A stretch of DNA of 64,000 nucleotides from CAVVAL01 sp963740215 (GTDB lineage: Bacteria > Actinomycetota > Actinomycetes > Mycobacteriales > Cryptosporangiaceae). The stretch's first letter is position 1. Each line of letters begins with the position of its first letter. Below the pieces are notes generated by a model that was not told where the DNA came from, did no database searches, and worked only from the letters and a program-made list of their open reading frames with translations. A program made the position numbers and the translations under genes. Below are positions 37,089-45,099 of the stretch, piece after piece. The stretch is taken from assembly GCA_963740215.1 (NCBI GenBank), contig CAVUDJ010000006.1, positions 226,924 to 290,923 of the forward strand, in the 5' to 3' direction.

Positions 37089-37858
37089 CTCCCGACATTG
37101 ATCCGGTCACCGGGCTGACCCCGGATCAGCAGGCAGCCCTGACCCAGTGGTCCCTGCAGACCACCCCGGCCGGCGGCGCTACCGCCGACACCTTCTACAC
37201 CGCGTTGCTCACCGCCACCCCCGAGCAGCTGCGCAACGCCACCACCCCCGGCGAGATCCGTCAGACACCTCGCCACCCAAGCGGTCCTGGACTTCCACAC
37301 CGACCCCGCCATGGCGGCCCGGATCACCCACGCCGGCGGCCTGGACACCGTCCTGACCCACCTCCGCGACGGCACCGACGCCCCCACCGGCACCGGCGCC
37401 CTCGTCCCCGACCTGACCGCCCGGCACTACAACATCCCCATCGACCATCATCGACGCCAACGGCGACCCCATGCCCGGCACCGGCCAACCCCGACACCCC
37501 ACCCACAACCCCTTCACCACCCCCGTCACCCTCACCCACACCCGCCAACCACAAAACACCACCACCACCGGCACTGGCGGCAGCGGCAGCGGCAGCGGCA
37601 GCGGCAGCTACGACCATTTCCTCCCCACCACCGCCGACGATCTCCTCAACGCTTTCCTCGACCCCGACAGCAACAATCCAGGCCGGAACAACCGCCGCCC
37701 ACGCGAGGAAAGCCGGGACCCATCCGAGGAGCGCGACCGCCGCGGATGGGCCCCCAGAAACGGCGGCTGGCCAAACACCCTGTTCGGCTCCGTTCCCGCT
37801 GCCGAAACCACAGCGAGCCCCGCCGCGGGCAAGAACCCGGTCCAGACCACCATCCTGA
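37085..37858 (+). CDS. Giant toxin, short bridging frame in module B
   Basis: Reads TPDIDPVTGLTPDQQAALTQ and ADTFYTALLTATPEQLRNAT, the counterpart of VTPNISPVTGLTSGQRSALE in module A; only the first 60 codons look coding. An extra base near 37262 (compare GATCCGCCGACACC in unit A with GATCCGTCAGACACC here) moves coding sense to the frame of 37311-41624. Between about 37442 and 37935 it moves again, to a frame with GSYDHFLPTTADDLLNAFLD and NTLFGSVPAAETTASPAAGK. Confidence 0.45.
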   Translation: MTPDIDPVTGLTPDQQAALTQWSLQTTPAGGATADTFYTALLTATPEQLRNATTPGEIRQTPRHPSGPGLPHRPRHGGPDHPRRRPGHRPDPPPRRHRRPHRHRRPRPRPDRPALQHPHRPSSTPTATPCPAPANPDTPPTTPSPPPSPSPTPANHKTPPPPALAAAAAAAAAAATTISSPPPPTISSTLSSTPTATIQAGTTAAHARKAGTHPRSATAADGPPETAAGQTPCSAPFPLPKPQRAPPRARTRSRPPS

Positions 37859-40800
37859 ACGAGAACACCCCCACCCCCGCCCCGCAGGCCGTCCCCATCA
37901 CACCGGCCACCACAACACCGGCCACCGCGTTGGCGGATGGGCGTGGTCGCCGCGGACACCCCCGACGCCGCCGTCCGTGTCGAACAGCGGTTCCCCTGGC
38001 TCAAAACCGTCAACCCGCTACTACAAGAGCGGCACCCGATACACCCGCGCCGAATTCGAAACCAACTGCGTCCTAGCCGCAATCACCGTCGACATCTCCA
38101 TCGCCGAAGGCGAAGGATTCACTACACCGCCCAGCGCCGCCACCACCATCGATGACCTGATCAACAACACCGGGCACCGGCCCGTCCCCACCACCTACCG
38201 CGACATCGCCGCCCACCTGCTGAACTCCCCACCCGGCACCCGCGGCTACCTCACCATCGAAACCGCGCCCGGAACCGGGCAGCACACCACCGACGGCCAA
38301 ACCGTCGACGGTCACGTCATCAACGTCATCCACGCCGTCGACGGCAACGTGTACTTCCTCGACGGCCAAACCGGCAGACCCGCCCACCTACCCAACAACC
38401 CCACCAAAGTCGAGTACATCCCCACCACCACAACCGACAGCCTCGCCACCCCCACATCCACCACCACCAGCAGCGCATCGATCCTGGCCACGCCCGCCGC
38501 TGCCCCCTCGGCCTTCACGACAAATCCGAATCCCGCCGCCCCACAGCCCTCGACACCGACCAACCCAGTTCCGGGCAAGACCCTGTTCGGCGGCCTGAAG
38601 AAACCGGTCACTTCCGCCGCGCGCCCCGGCGCTACCAGCTCCACTCCTGCGGGAACCTCCACCGTGGACGAGGCCACCACCCTCGCTGGCGGTGGCAGCC
38701 CGAAAACCGGTGATACCCGCCCCCTGGAAAGCGACTCAGACACCGAACTGCAACCCGATCTGAGCCGTCCCCGGCTGAGCACCTCGCCTGGGCTGCGGAA
38801 CGACCCCGATGAGACAGACATCAGCTCGACATCGGACCGGGCCGCTGCTGTCGCCGGGCGACCGGAAACGTCCGGGACCGCCCTCAGCGACCCAGGCGCG
38901 AACTACCGACTCGATGACCCATCCGACGAACCTTTGATGCACATCAAATTCACCGACATTCAAGACGTTTTACCTCGGCAACACCCAAACGCTAGCCTCG
39001 GCTCAACATTCGCCGACATCAAGAATAACCTCAATTCCAAACACCCGGGAATCCTCAACGACCCAGTGCTAGACTTCCAGAACGCCAGCATCACCATCAA
39101 GGCCGACTTAATGCATGTGAGCACCACTTACCCCCACTTCGCCACGTGGCTCGATTCCATCGTTCGAGTAAAAAAGAACCTCACGCGCATCGACCTGCAA
39201 GAGCTGCGCAACGAATTCTTCACCGAAAAAAGCCTTGAACGCTGGAGTCGGGAGCGGCAAACACTAGACCGCGCAGACCACCAGATCCGCGACACCTTTT
39301 CCTATTCGCATTACGACGCCAAATTCAGCCCCGAGACCGTCAAAAACCTCGCCGCGACACTGAAAACGACGCCCAGTATCCGAGAAAAAGTCGACCCGCT
39401 ACTCAGTGAGAACTTTCCCGGTTTCTTCATCGGTGAATCCCACAATGAGCCTAACGGCTGGCGATTTGTCCGGCAAAATCTCCAGCTTTTCGCCGCGGAC
39501 AAAAATGTGACAACGATCTACCTCGAATGCCTCTTGCGAAGCGACATGCAAAAATATCTTGACGAATACCACAACGCGCCAATGGGTGGGTCGAACGATC
39601 CTCACGCCGTTCCGCCGCTACCGGCGCCACTTCAAAAGTACCTGGAAGCGTACCAGGCGAAAGTTGGGCTGGGGAAGGGCGACGACACTCCGATCGGAGT
39701 GATCAAGGAAGCAAAGCGAAGGAACGTTCGAATCCTCGCCATCGACGATAAACTGTCAACGACCGACGATATGGCACCCGAGGATACGCCCGAAGGAAGG
39801 ATCAACCGCCTTGGCCGTATGAACACCGTGGCGCAGAGCATCATCAGCCACGACTCCGGCCGCCACGGAAAATTTGTGGGCATCGTAGGAAGGGCGCACA
39901 CCTACACCAATCGACGCAGTGATGTAGGGGGTGTCGAAAACATTACCGCGGTTCTTTCCGGTTCATCATCATCCTTATCCTCGGATACTTCCGTGCCAGG
40001 GATACCCCAACTCCTTGATGTTCCGGCAGTGAAAATCGAAGACCACGTGGACGGACAACCCACAACGATTTCGCTGTTGGAAGACAAACCGCAAAACCGG
40101 AGGCCCGATCAGCGTCATCCGCACCCTGACCCCACAACTCAGACGCCCGCCACGTCAACTGACCCTCCCACCGCTGCCCAGAACGCAGCTCGGGCCAAAA
40201 CGCTGCTGGACGACAGCACCATACTTTCGGCCCAGAATCGGCACGCCGACGCTCTCCCCGCAGCCGAAACAGCCTTCCGCCGTTACGAGAAGCTGATGGC
40301 GATCGACCCCTCCACGTATCAACCCCTCACCCTCCGCGCGTTCGACGCGTGGATGACGGCGCTGTCCGGGCTCGGCCGTGACCGCAAGGCAGCTTGGACC
40401 GCCAAGTTGATCGTCGATGAATTCAGGGACCACGCCAGCGAAAACGCAGCGTTTGAGCACGGATTAGCGCACGCCCTGAGCAGCTATTCGGCTCTCTCCT
40501 CGGCGCGCGGTCTCCATGCCCCCGCGACGGCAGCCGGCCGGGAGGCGGTGACCCTTTACCGAAAACTCGCAGCAACCGACACCGCACACCAACCGGGATT
40601 GGCGCACGCGCTGAGCACCCTCTCAGCGGTACTCACCAGTCAGCAGCAACACACCGACGCCCTGGCCGCCGGCGAAGAAGCGGTGAAGCTCTACCAGCAA
40701 CTCCCCGGCGCCGACATCACCACACACCGCCCCCACCTCCTCACAACGCTTGTCGACTCGGCCGCAGCACTGACCGCACTGGGCCGGCACCCCGAGGCGC

Positions 40801-41624
40801 TCAACGTCCTCGACCAGGCCACCGGCGAAATGAGGCAATTGCCTGCCGGGGATCGCCCGCCACACCAATTCGCCATAGCACGCGCATTAGGGGACATCGC
40901 CACCACACTCACCGCACAGGGTTCCCTGAACGACGCCCATGCCGCCAAACAGCAAGCGGCCGCCATGCATCAGGAAATAGCGGACCGCGCCAACACGCTG
41001 CTCAGGGAAAGCAGGAGCCTTTCCGCCGAAGAGCGACACACCGACGCCGCGGCCAAGGCCCACGACGTTGTCGCCCTCTGCCGGGAACTCGCCAACGCGG
41101 ACCCCGCCACCTACCGACCCCAGCTGGTCCCCGCGTTGAACGACTACGGGATCGCGCTCAGCAACCTCGGCCAGAACACCGAAGCGCTGGCCGCCACCAC
41201 CGAAGCCATAACCATCATCCGAGACCTCGCCACCACCAACCCCCACTACCGAAGCCACCTGATCCTGATGCTGAGCAACCTCGCCGCCGACCTCAGAACC
41301 CACAACCGTTTCGAAGACGCTCTCAACACCACCCAAGAAATCGTGACAATCTGCCAACAACACATCAACACCGACCCCGCCACCTACCAGCCCGAACTCG
41401 CCCGCGCCTGGCAAGACACCGCCGCCAACCTGTCCAACTTGAACAGACACACCGAAGCCCTAACCGCCATCAACCAAGCAGTAGCCCAATACCAACAACT
41501 CGCCACCACCAACCCCACCGAATACCAAACACTCCTCAACCACGCATCACACACCGCCACCAGAATCAGGCAACGCACCCAAATCCACCAGTCGGCATCC
41601 GCTACACGAGTAGGTGACATCTGA
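37311..41624 (+). CDS. Giant toxin C-terminal part: papain-fold domain, TIKI/ChaN/EreA-like domain, TPRs
   Basis: In one frame of 1437 codons. Residues 1-45 continue AARITHAGGLDTVLTHLRDG. From about 38007 (residue 235) it holds an unbroken papain-fold domain: YYKSGTRYTRAEFETNCVLA (Cys 38067-38069), HVINVIHAVDGNVYFLDGQT (His 38313-38315). Residues about 550-900 are a TIKI/ChaN/EreA-like domain with FFIGESHNEPNGWRFVRQNL (39432 on) and FVGIVGRAHTYTNRRSDV, the paired GExH and GxxH motifs, and TTIYLECLLRSDMQKYLDEY. Residues about 955-1430 are TPR-like repeats of about 44 residues (TYRPQLVPALNDYGIALSNL; RSHLILMLSNLAADLRTHNR). 38900-40100 has visibly more A/T than its neighbours. TIKI/ChaN/EreA-like domains include the C2 domain of PMT-type toxins. 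No immunity gene follows. Confidence 0.7.
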   Translation: MAARITHAGGLDTVLTHLRDGTDAPTGTGALVPDLTARHYNIPIDHHRRQRRPHARHRPTPTPHPQPLHHPRHPHPHPPTTKHHHHRHWRQRQRQRQRQLRPFPPHHRRRSPQRFPRPRQQQSRPEQPPPTRGKPGPIRGARPPRMGPQKRRLAKHPVRLRSRCRNHSEPRRGQEPGPDHHPEREHPHPRPAGRPHHTGHHNTGHRVGGWAWSPRTPPTPPSVSNSGSPGSKPSTRYYKSGTRYTRAEFETNCVLAAITVDISIAEGEGFTTPPSAATTIDDLINNTGHRPVPTTYRDIAAHLLNSPPGTRGYLTIETAPGTGQHTTDGQTVDGHVINVIHAVDGNVYFLDGQTGRPAHLPNNPTKVEYIPTTTTDSLATPTSTTTSSASILATPAAAPSAFTTNPNPAAPQPSTPTNPVPGKTLFGGLKKPVTSAARPGATSSTPAGTSTVDEATTLAGGGSPKTGDTRPLESDSDTELQPDLSRPRLSTSPGLRNDPDETDISSTSDRAAAVAGRPETSGTALSDPGANYRLDDPSDEPLMHIKFTDIQDVLPRQHPNASLGSTFADIKNNLNSKHPGILNDPVLDFQNASITIKADLMHVSTTYPHFATWLDSIVRVKKNLTRIDLQELRNEFFTEKSLERWSRERQTLDRADHQIRDTFSYSHYDAKFSPETVKNLAATLKTTPSIREKVDPLLSENFPGFFIGESHNEPNGWRFVRQNLQLFAADKNVTTIYLECLLRSDMQKYLDEYHNAPMGGSNDPHAVPPLPAPLQKYLEAYQAKVGLGKGDDTPIGVIKEAKRRNVRILAIDDKLSTTDDMAPEDTPEGRINRLGRMNTVAQSIISHDSGRHGKFVGIVGRAHTYTNRRSDVGGVENITAVLSGSSSSLSSDTSVPGIPQLLDVPAVKIEDHVDGQPTTISLLEDKPQNRRPDQRHPHPDPTTQTPATSTDPPTAAQNAARAKTLLDDSTILSAQNRHADALPAAETAFRRYEKLMAIDPSTYQPLTLRAFDAWMTALSGLGRDRKAAWTAKLIVDEFRDHASENAAFEHGLAHALSSYSALSSARGLHAPATAAGREAVTLYRKLAATDTAHQPGLAHALSTLSAVLTSQQQHTDALAAGEEAVKLYQQLPGADITTHRPHLLTTLVDSAAALTALGRHPEALNVLDQATGEMRQLPAGDRPPHQFAIARALGDIATTLTAQGSLNDAHAAKQQAAAMHQEIADRANTLLRESRSLSAEERHTDAAAKAHDVVALCRELANADPATYRPQLVPALNDYGIALSNLGQNTEALAATTEAITIIRDLATTNPHYRSHLILMLSNLAADLRTHNRFEDALNTTQEIVTICQQHINTDPATYQPELARAWQDTAANLSNLNRHTEALTAINQAVAQYQQLATTNPTEYQTLLNHASHTATRIRQRTQIHQSASATRVGDI

Positions 41625-41630
41625 GTTGGC

Positions 41631-41816
41631 TTGCCCCGCGGGTCGGCCTGGAAGGATGTCGCTGCGCCTAAGCGCTACCCCCGTGAGTTCCGTGACGATG
41701 TCGTCGGGGTTGCGCGTGAGGGCGACCCTGGTGTGCCCGTCGAGCAGATCGCCAAGGACTTTCCGGGTGCACCCCATGACGTTGTTCAAGTGGCTGCATC
41801 AGGCGCCTGGAGTCCC
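41631..41816 (+). mobile_element. IS3-type OrfA remnant
   Basis: Reads AAPKRYPREFRDDVVGVARE and VPVEQIAKDF, then after one base HPMTLFKWLHQA: the N-terminal HTH of IS3-family OrfA. It stops where the IS1634-type fragment begins, at about 41817, immediately after the toxin stop codon at 41624. Confidence 0.75.
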
Positions 41817-42525
41817 ACTTCCGTTGGCACGGTGACGCCTTCGTCGACGGGCAGGTGATCGACACCATCACCCCGAAGGACCAGCGCGCGGTGACGAGCA
41901 ACGCGAGTGACCCCAAGGCGAAGGCCGAGCCGGTCTGGGATCGACAGCCCCATCCTCGATCATGGCGAGCGGTGTGGGCGTACTCCACGAAACGGGCCGT
42001 GCGCGACAACAAGACCCTGACCCTGCAGGAGAACAAGGCCCGTGCCGTCATCGCGGGCGAGAAGACCGCGAGGACACCTCGGTTCGTCAAGACCCGCAAC
42101 GACGCCCAAGAGCTCGACGAGGCATCACTCGCGCGGGCACACCGGCTGGTCGGATTGAAGGGCTACGTCACCAACATCGAAGCCAGCATCATGCCCGCGC
42201 CCGAAGTCATCGCCGCTACCACGACTTGTGGCACATCGAGCAGTCTTTCCGGAGGTCCAAGACCGACCTACGCGCCCGGCCGATGTTCACCCGCACCCGC
42301 GACGCGATCAAGGCGCACCTGACCATCGTGTTCACCGCGCTGGCAGTGTCCCGCACCGTGCAGAACCGAACCGGCCTATCGCTGCGACGGTTCCTGCGCA
42401 CCCTCAAGCCACTTCGCTCAGCCACCCTCGAGATCAACGGCGTGATCACCACCATCCCGCCCGCCCTCAACCCCGACCAAAAGGCCATCCTCGACGAACT
42501 GGATCACCCGATCCCAAGGCACTAA
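41817..42525 (+). mobile_element. IS1634-type transposase fragment, right copy
   Basis: Starts SHFRWHGDAFVDGQVIDTIT, continues AVWAYSTKRAVRDNKTLTLQ and FVKTRNDAQELDEASLARAH; after an indel near 42212 the second frame has YHDLWHIEQSFRRSKTDLRA and AIKAHLTIVFTALAVSRTVQ. Clearly similar to 24650-25228 over their shared length and in the same orientation, one on each side of the toxin locus. Confidence 0.85.
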
Positions 42526-42590
42526 CCCGACTGACCCAACTCAGGGCGGCGGCAGGCACACGAGCGGGGGGCATCTCCTCCACGCGGCTC

Positions 42591-43280
42591 TTAGTGGGCA
42601 ATGCTGACCGTCCGAGGTTCATCCTCTGTCACCTGTCCGCCGATGTCGGCGTAGCCGGGCGGCCCCGGCTTGGCATGGATGATCGAGCCTCGACCATGGT
42701 GAAGCGTGAGCTGGCGGCCTAACGCGGCGGCAATGCGCATAGCGCCGGATCCGCATGCCTCATCCTCAGGGATACCGGCCCGGCTCGCGAAAGTCCGCAC
42801 GCGCATCGTGCCCGCTGTCTCATCCTGCCAAGCCCACAGCTGTGTCATGTCCTGACTCGGCGATAGCGGCCCTTCCAGCGCATCGACCTCGTCGGGCGTG
42901 GAGAGCCGTTCATGCCACCACGGCGGCGTGGAACCGAGCGACGACCTTACCCACGTGATTTCATCGTCCGTCCACACACGCACGTTTCCACACGCTGTAC
43001 GCAAGACATCGGGTGTGCGACCAGTCAGCCGCCCTAGGAACCAAGCCGCACCGAGAGCGGCATGACCCGCGAACGGCACTTCTCGACGGCCTGAGTAGAT
43101 GCGAATCACCGATCGTTCGATGTCGTCAAGAAATACGGACTCGCTGTATCCGAGCGTGGCAGCAACAGCCTGTCGTGCGGCGGGATTGAACAGCTTTCCA
43201 CCATCCTCGATGATTCCCAGAGGATTGCCGAACGCGTGGTCCTTATTGGTGAACGCTCGAAGGACTCGAAGCTTGAGCAC
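42591..43280 (-). CDS. PhzF-family isomerase-like protein
   Basis: The GTG at 43278-43280 (VLKLRVLRAFTNKDHAFGNP) follows AGGGGGA. PhzF motifs are AFTNKDHAFGNPLGII with its N-terminal substrate loop, LGYSESVFLDD (the catalytic Glu region), REVPFAGHAALGAAWFL and EDEACGSGAMRIAAALGRQL (second half, phosphate-binding GSG). The protein is about 229 residues, a little short of the usual 270-300. The family includes PhzF phenazine isomerase and many uncharacterised epimerase-like enzymes. It sits 37 bases downstream of the XRE regulator on the same strand; no other phenazine genes are present. Confidence 0.85.
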   Translation of the reverse strand: MLKLRVLRAFTNKDHAFGNPLGIIEDGGKLFNPAARQAVAATLGYSESVFLDDIERSVIRIYSGRREVPFAGHAALGAAWFLGRLTGRTPDVLRTACGNVRVWTDDEITWVRSSLGSTPPWWHERLSTPDEVDALEGPLSPSQDMTQLWAWQDETAGTMRVRTFASRAGIPEDEACGSGAMRIAAALGRQLTLHHGRGSIIHAKPGPPGYADIGGQVTEDEPRTVSIAH

Positions 43281-43317
43281 TCGCGATCCCCCTAATTGTA
43301 GGAGTCCCCTAATAGGT

Positions 43318-44589
43318 CTAGAATGCCGCAATCGCCGAGACCAGGTCAGCTGCTCTACGTGAGCCGTTGAACTTGGGTGACTGGAGAATAGACACTATAC
43401 GACCCAGCCGCTGGCGATGCCACGAAACGCGTTGATCTTCTGGTGTTTCGAAGATCGGTCGCAGCAGCGCTGCGGCGTCTTCAATCTGTCCTTGCTGAAC
43501 GTGCGCGGTAGCACCGTAGACATAAGTCAGAATCTCATCGGTGACGAAGCGGTCAGCCTCCGAATCCGCACGGAAGAGCTGAAGTGCAATAGCGGACTCA
43601 CTGACCGCCTTCTGTGCACCTACGCCGTTAGGAAGCCAGATCAAGGAACTGGCCGCGTAGTAGTGAACTTTCGAGCGAGGGAAGCCGAACAGGCCGATCT
43701 CTGCGTCACTCACTTCGGCCGCAGCATGCGCATCAGAGGCCATTCTCAATGCTTCGCGAGTACCTGAGACATCCCCAAAATGCGCACGTGTTTGAGCCTG
43801 GCTCGATGCCAACCGGGCCAGGCCGATACCACGAGGCCCTAGGTTCATACCGTCCTGAAGGTACTTCTCGGCATCATCGTACCGGCGGGCAAAGCGAGCG
43901 ATCAGGCTTTGAGTACCGCGCACCCAGACAGCCAACGATTGATGTCCCGAAAGATCGGCGCACATTAGCGCACTACGCGCATTAGCCATCGCTGCCTTAG
44001 CGCTGCCAAGGTCAAGGGCGGCATATGCGAGTATGCCACCGAGGCGCCCTGCGAGGAGATAAAGGTCCTGAATCTGCGACGGCCGACGCGTGCGTTCTAA
44101 AGCAATCGCGACGCTGTCGCGAAGCAGCTTTGCCTCTTCAGCGATGGTCGCTGGAGGGCTCGAAATGTAGTCGATAGCCAGCCGGTCTACGTCGTCAGCA
44201 AACTGGTCGATTACGATCGGATCCACTGTCACCGCTAGTCGCTCGATCAACGCCGCAGATTGCCGTGCGGACGCGGCAATGACGGCACCCGCAGTGAGCG
44301 CACTCCGTCGCGCAATCTCCGGCGGGCGAGCAACCTTACCAGCCACAAAGCGAACTTCGAAGACAGCAGACAGGATTTCGGCATACATCATTGAAAGGCC
44401 GCGATCCCCGCTGCTCCACATTCGGATCATTCGGTTCAGGTTGCCATCTTCTGGCAGTTCTGCACCCTGAACCTTAGCAGCCTTGCGCAATTCCTGGATC
44501 AACCGGGAACGCGACCAACCCCGCTCGGTGCAGAGCGCGCCTATCTCGGTTGCGAACGCCTCTGACACACACCGTTCCTTCCTGCTCAT
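43318..44589 (-). CDS. XRE-type regulator with C-terminal TPR-like domain
   Basis: Start at 44589 (MSRKERCVSEAFATEIGALC). The first 80 residues form a helix-turn-helix region (GWSRSRLIQELRKAAKVQ; NRMIRMWSSGDRGLSMMYAE). The rest is helical and TPR-like: LLRDSVAIALERTRRPSQIQ, GRLGGILAYAALDLGSAKAA, HRQRLGRIVSILQSPKF. Such actinobacterial HTH-TPR proteins are often found in islands and next to small enzymes or toxins; some control cell differentiation or signalling. It has a 20-bp perfect palindrome just upstream of its start, a good candidate for autoregulation. Confidence 0.85.
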   Translation of the reverse strand: MSRKERCVSEAFATEIGALCTERGWSRSRLIQELRKAAKVQGAELPEDGNLNRMIRMWSSGDRGLSMMYAEILSAVFEVRFVAGKVARPPEIARRSALTAGAVIAASARQSAALIERLAVTVDPIVIDQFADDVDRLAIDYISSPPATIAEEAKLLRDSVAIALERTRRPSQIQDLYLLAGRLGGILAYAALDLGSAKAAMANARSALMCADLSGHQSLAVWVRGTQSLIARFARRYDDAEKYLQDGMNLGPRGIGLARLASSQAQTRAHFGDVSGTREALRMASDAHAAAEVSDAEIGLFGFPRSKVHYYAASSLIWLPNGVGAQKAVSESAIALQLFRADSEADRFVTDEILTYVYGATAHVQQGQIEDAAALLRPIFETPEDQRVSWHRQRLGRIVSILQSPKFNGSRRAADLVSAIAAF

Positions 44590-44598
44590 TGCCGCACC

Positions 44599-44636
44599 CC
44601 GGAGGACTAGTCCTCCGGGACTCGTTGACGAGTCCT
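44599..44636. promoter_or_regulatory. Palindromic operator candidates before the XRE gene
   Basis: CCGGAGGACTAGTCCTCCGG (44599-44618) is a perfect 20-bp palindrome ending 10 bases before the XRE start codon. It is followed by GACTCGT TG ACGAGTC, a 7-bp stem. The shared GGACTAGTCC/GACGAGTCC look suggests two related regulator half-sites. Confidence 0.6.
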
Positions 44637-44757
44637 CTGCCCGAAGCAGATCGCGGCATGAATGCTCATAGGCAGCACCAAAACATGGTCGACAACAGCC
44701 CAGACGAACCAAATCCGAACCGGTGAGGGAGGTCATTCCATGCAGCTGCGAGTTCAG

Positions 44758-44955
44758 TTACCGAAGACCGCGAATCACGGTCTTGACCGTCGCTTGCGAG
44801 ACGCCGGCTGCGTCGGCGATCTCGGGCACCGTGTGCCCTGTCGAACGGCGCACATCACGAATCGCGTCATCGCGCTGTTGCCGCATGACTTCGAGCGCAT
44901 GGCTGGCCTCTCGAACCTGTTCAGCGAGCTTGCGCAGATCTTCAAGGGTCGTCAT
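44758..44955 (-). CDS. Small helix-turn-helix protein (65 aa)
   Basis: 65 residues: MTTLEDLRKLAEQVREASHA, then AIRDVRRSTGHTVPEIADAA and GVSQATVKTVIRGLR. The first half is a coiled-coil-like helix, the second a resolvase/Xre-like HTH of the kind in which a short coil precedes a recognition helix. It is divergent from the sigma-like gene, and an inverted repeat lies between them. It is the likely local repressor of the island replication genes. Confidence 0.75.
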   Translation of the reverse strand: MTTLEDLRKLAEQVREASHALEVMRQQRDDAIRDVRRSTGHTVPEIADAAGVSQATVKTVIRGLR

Positions 44956-45010
44956 GGCCGGCAGCCTACCGGCTGCCCGGGTACCGAAGCTACGACTAGA
45001 CAGCTAGCCG

Positions 45011-45037
45011 CTATCCGGCTAGCTTGTGGCCGGATAG
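45011..45037. promoter_or_regulatory. Inverted repeat between the divergent HTH and sigma-like genes
   Basis: CTATCCGGC (45011-45019) and GCCGGATAG (45029-45037) form a perfect 9-bp repeat spaced by 9 bases, with two nearby GCTAGC sites. It sits about 55 bases upstream of the HTH start and 60 bases upstream of the sigma-like start, an ideal site for a divergent operator. Confidence 0.6.
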
Positions 45038-45099
45038 TCTCGGCGGGGCTGCATCCCCGCCGAGACCAGTGCATCAAGCCCCTACGAGAGGACAGAACG

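Larger units (their letters stand above)
33707..38430 (+). repeat. Tandem duplication unit B of the toxin locus
   Basis: Same block order as unit A (LEERFRAEFGRHVDV, IPMVIPAGNPALTAAYRA, HELTHQALIAFQNEALRIAR, helical repeats, AARITHAGGLDTVLTHLRDG, SGSYDHFLPTTA, papain-fold domain). It carries its own, different indels at about 34075, 35865, 35945, 37050, 37262, 37442, 37935 and 38007. Confidence 0.8.
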
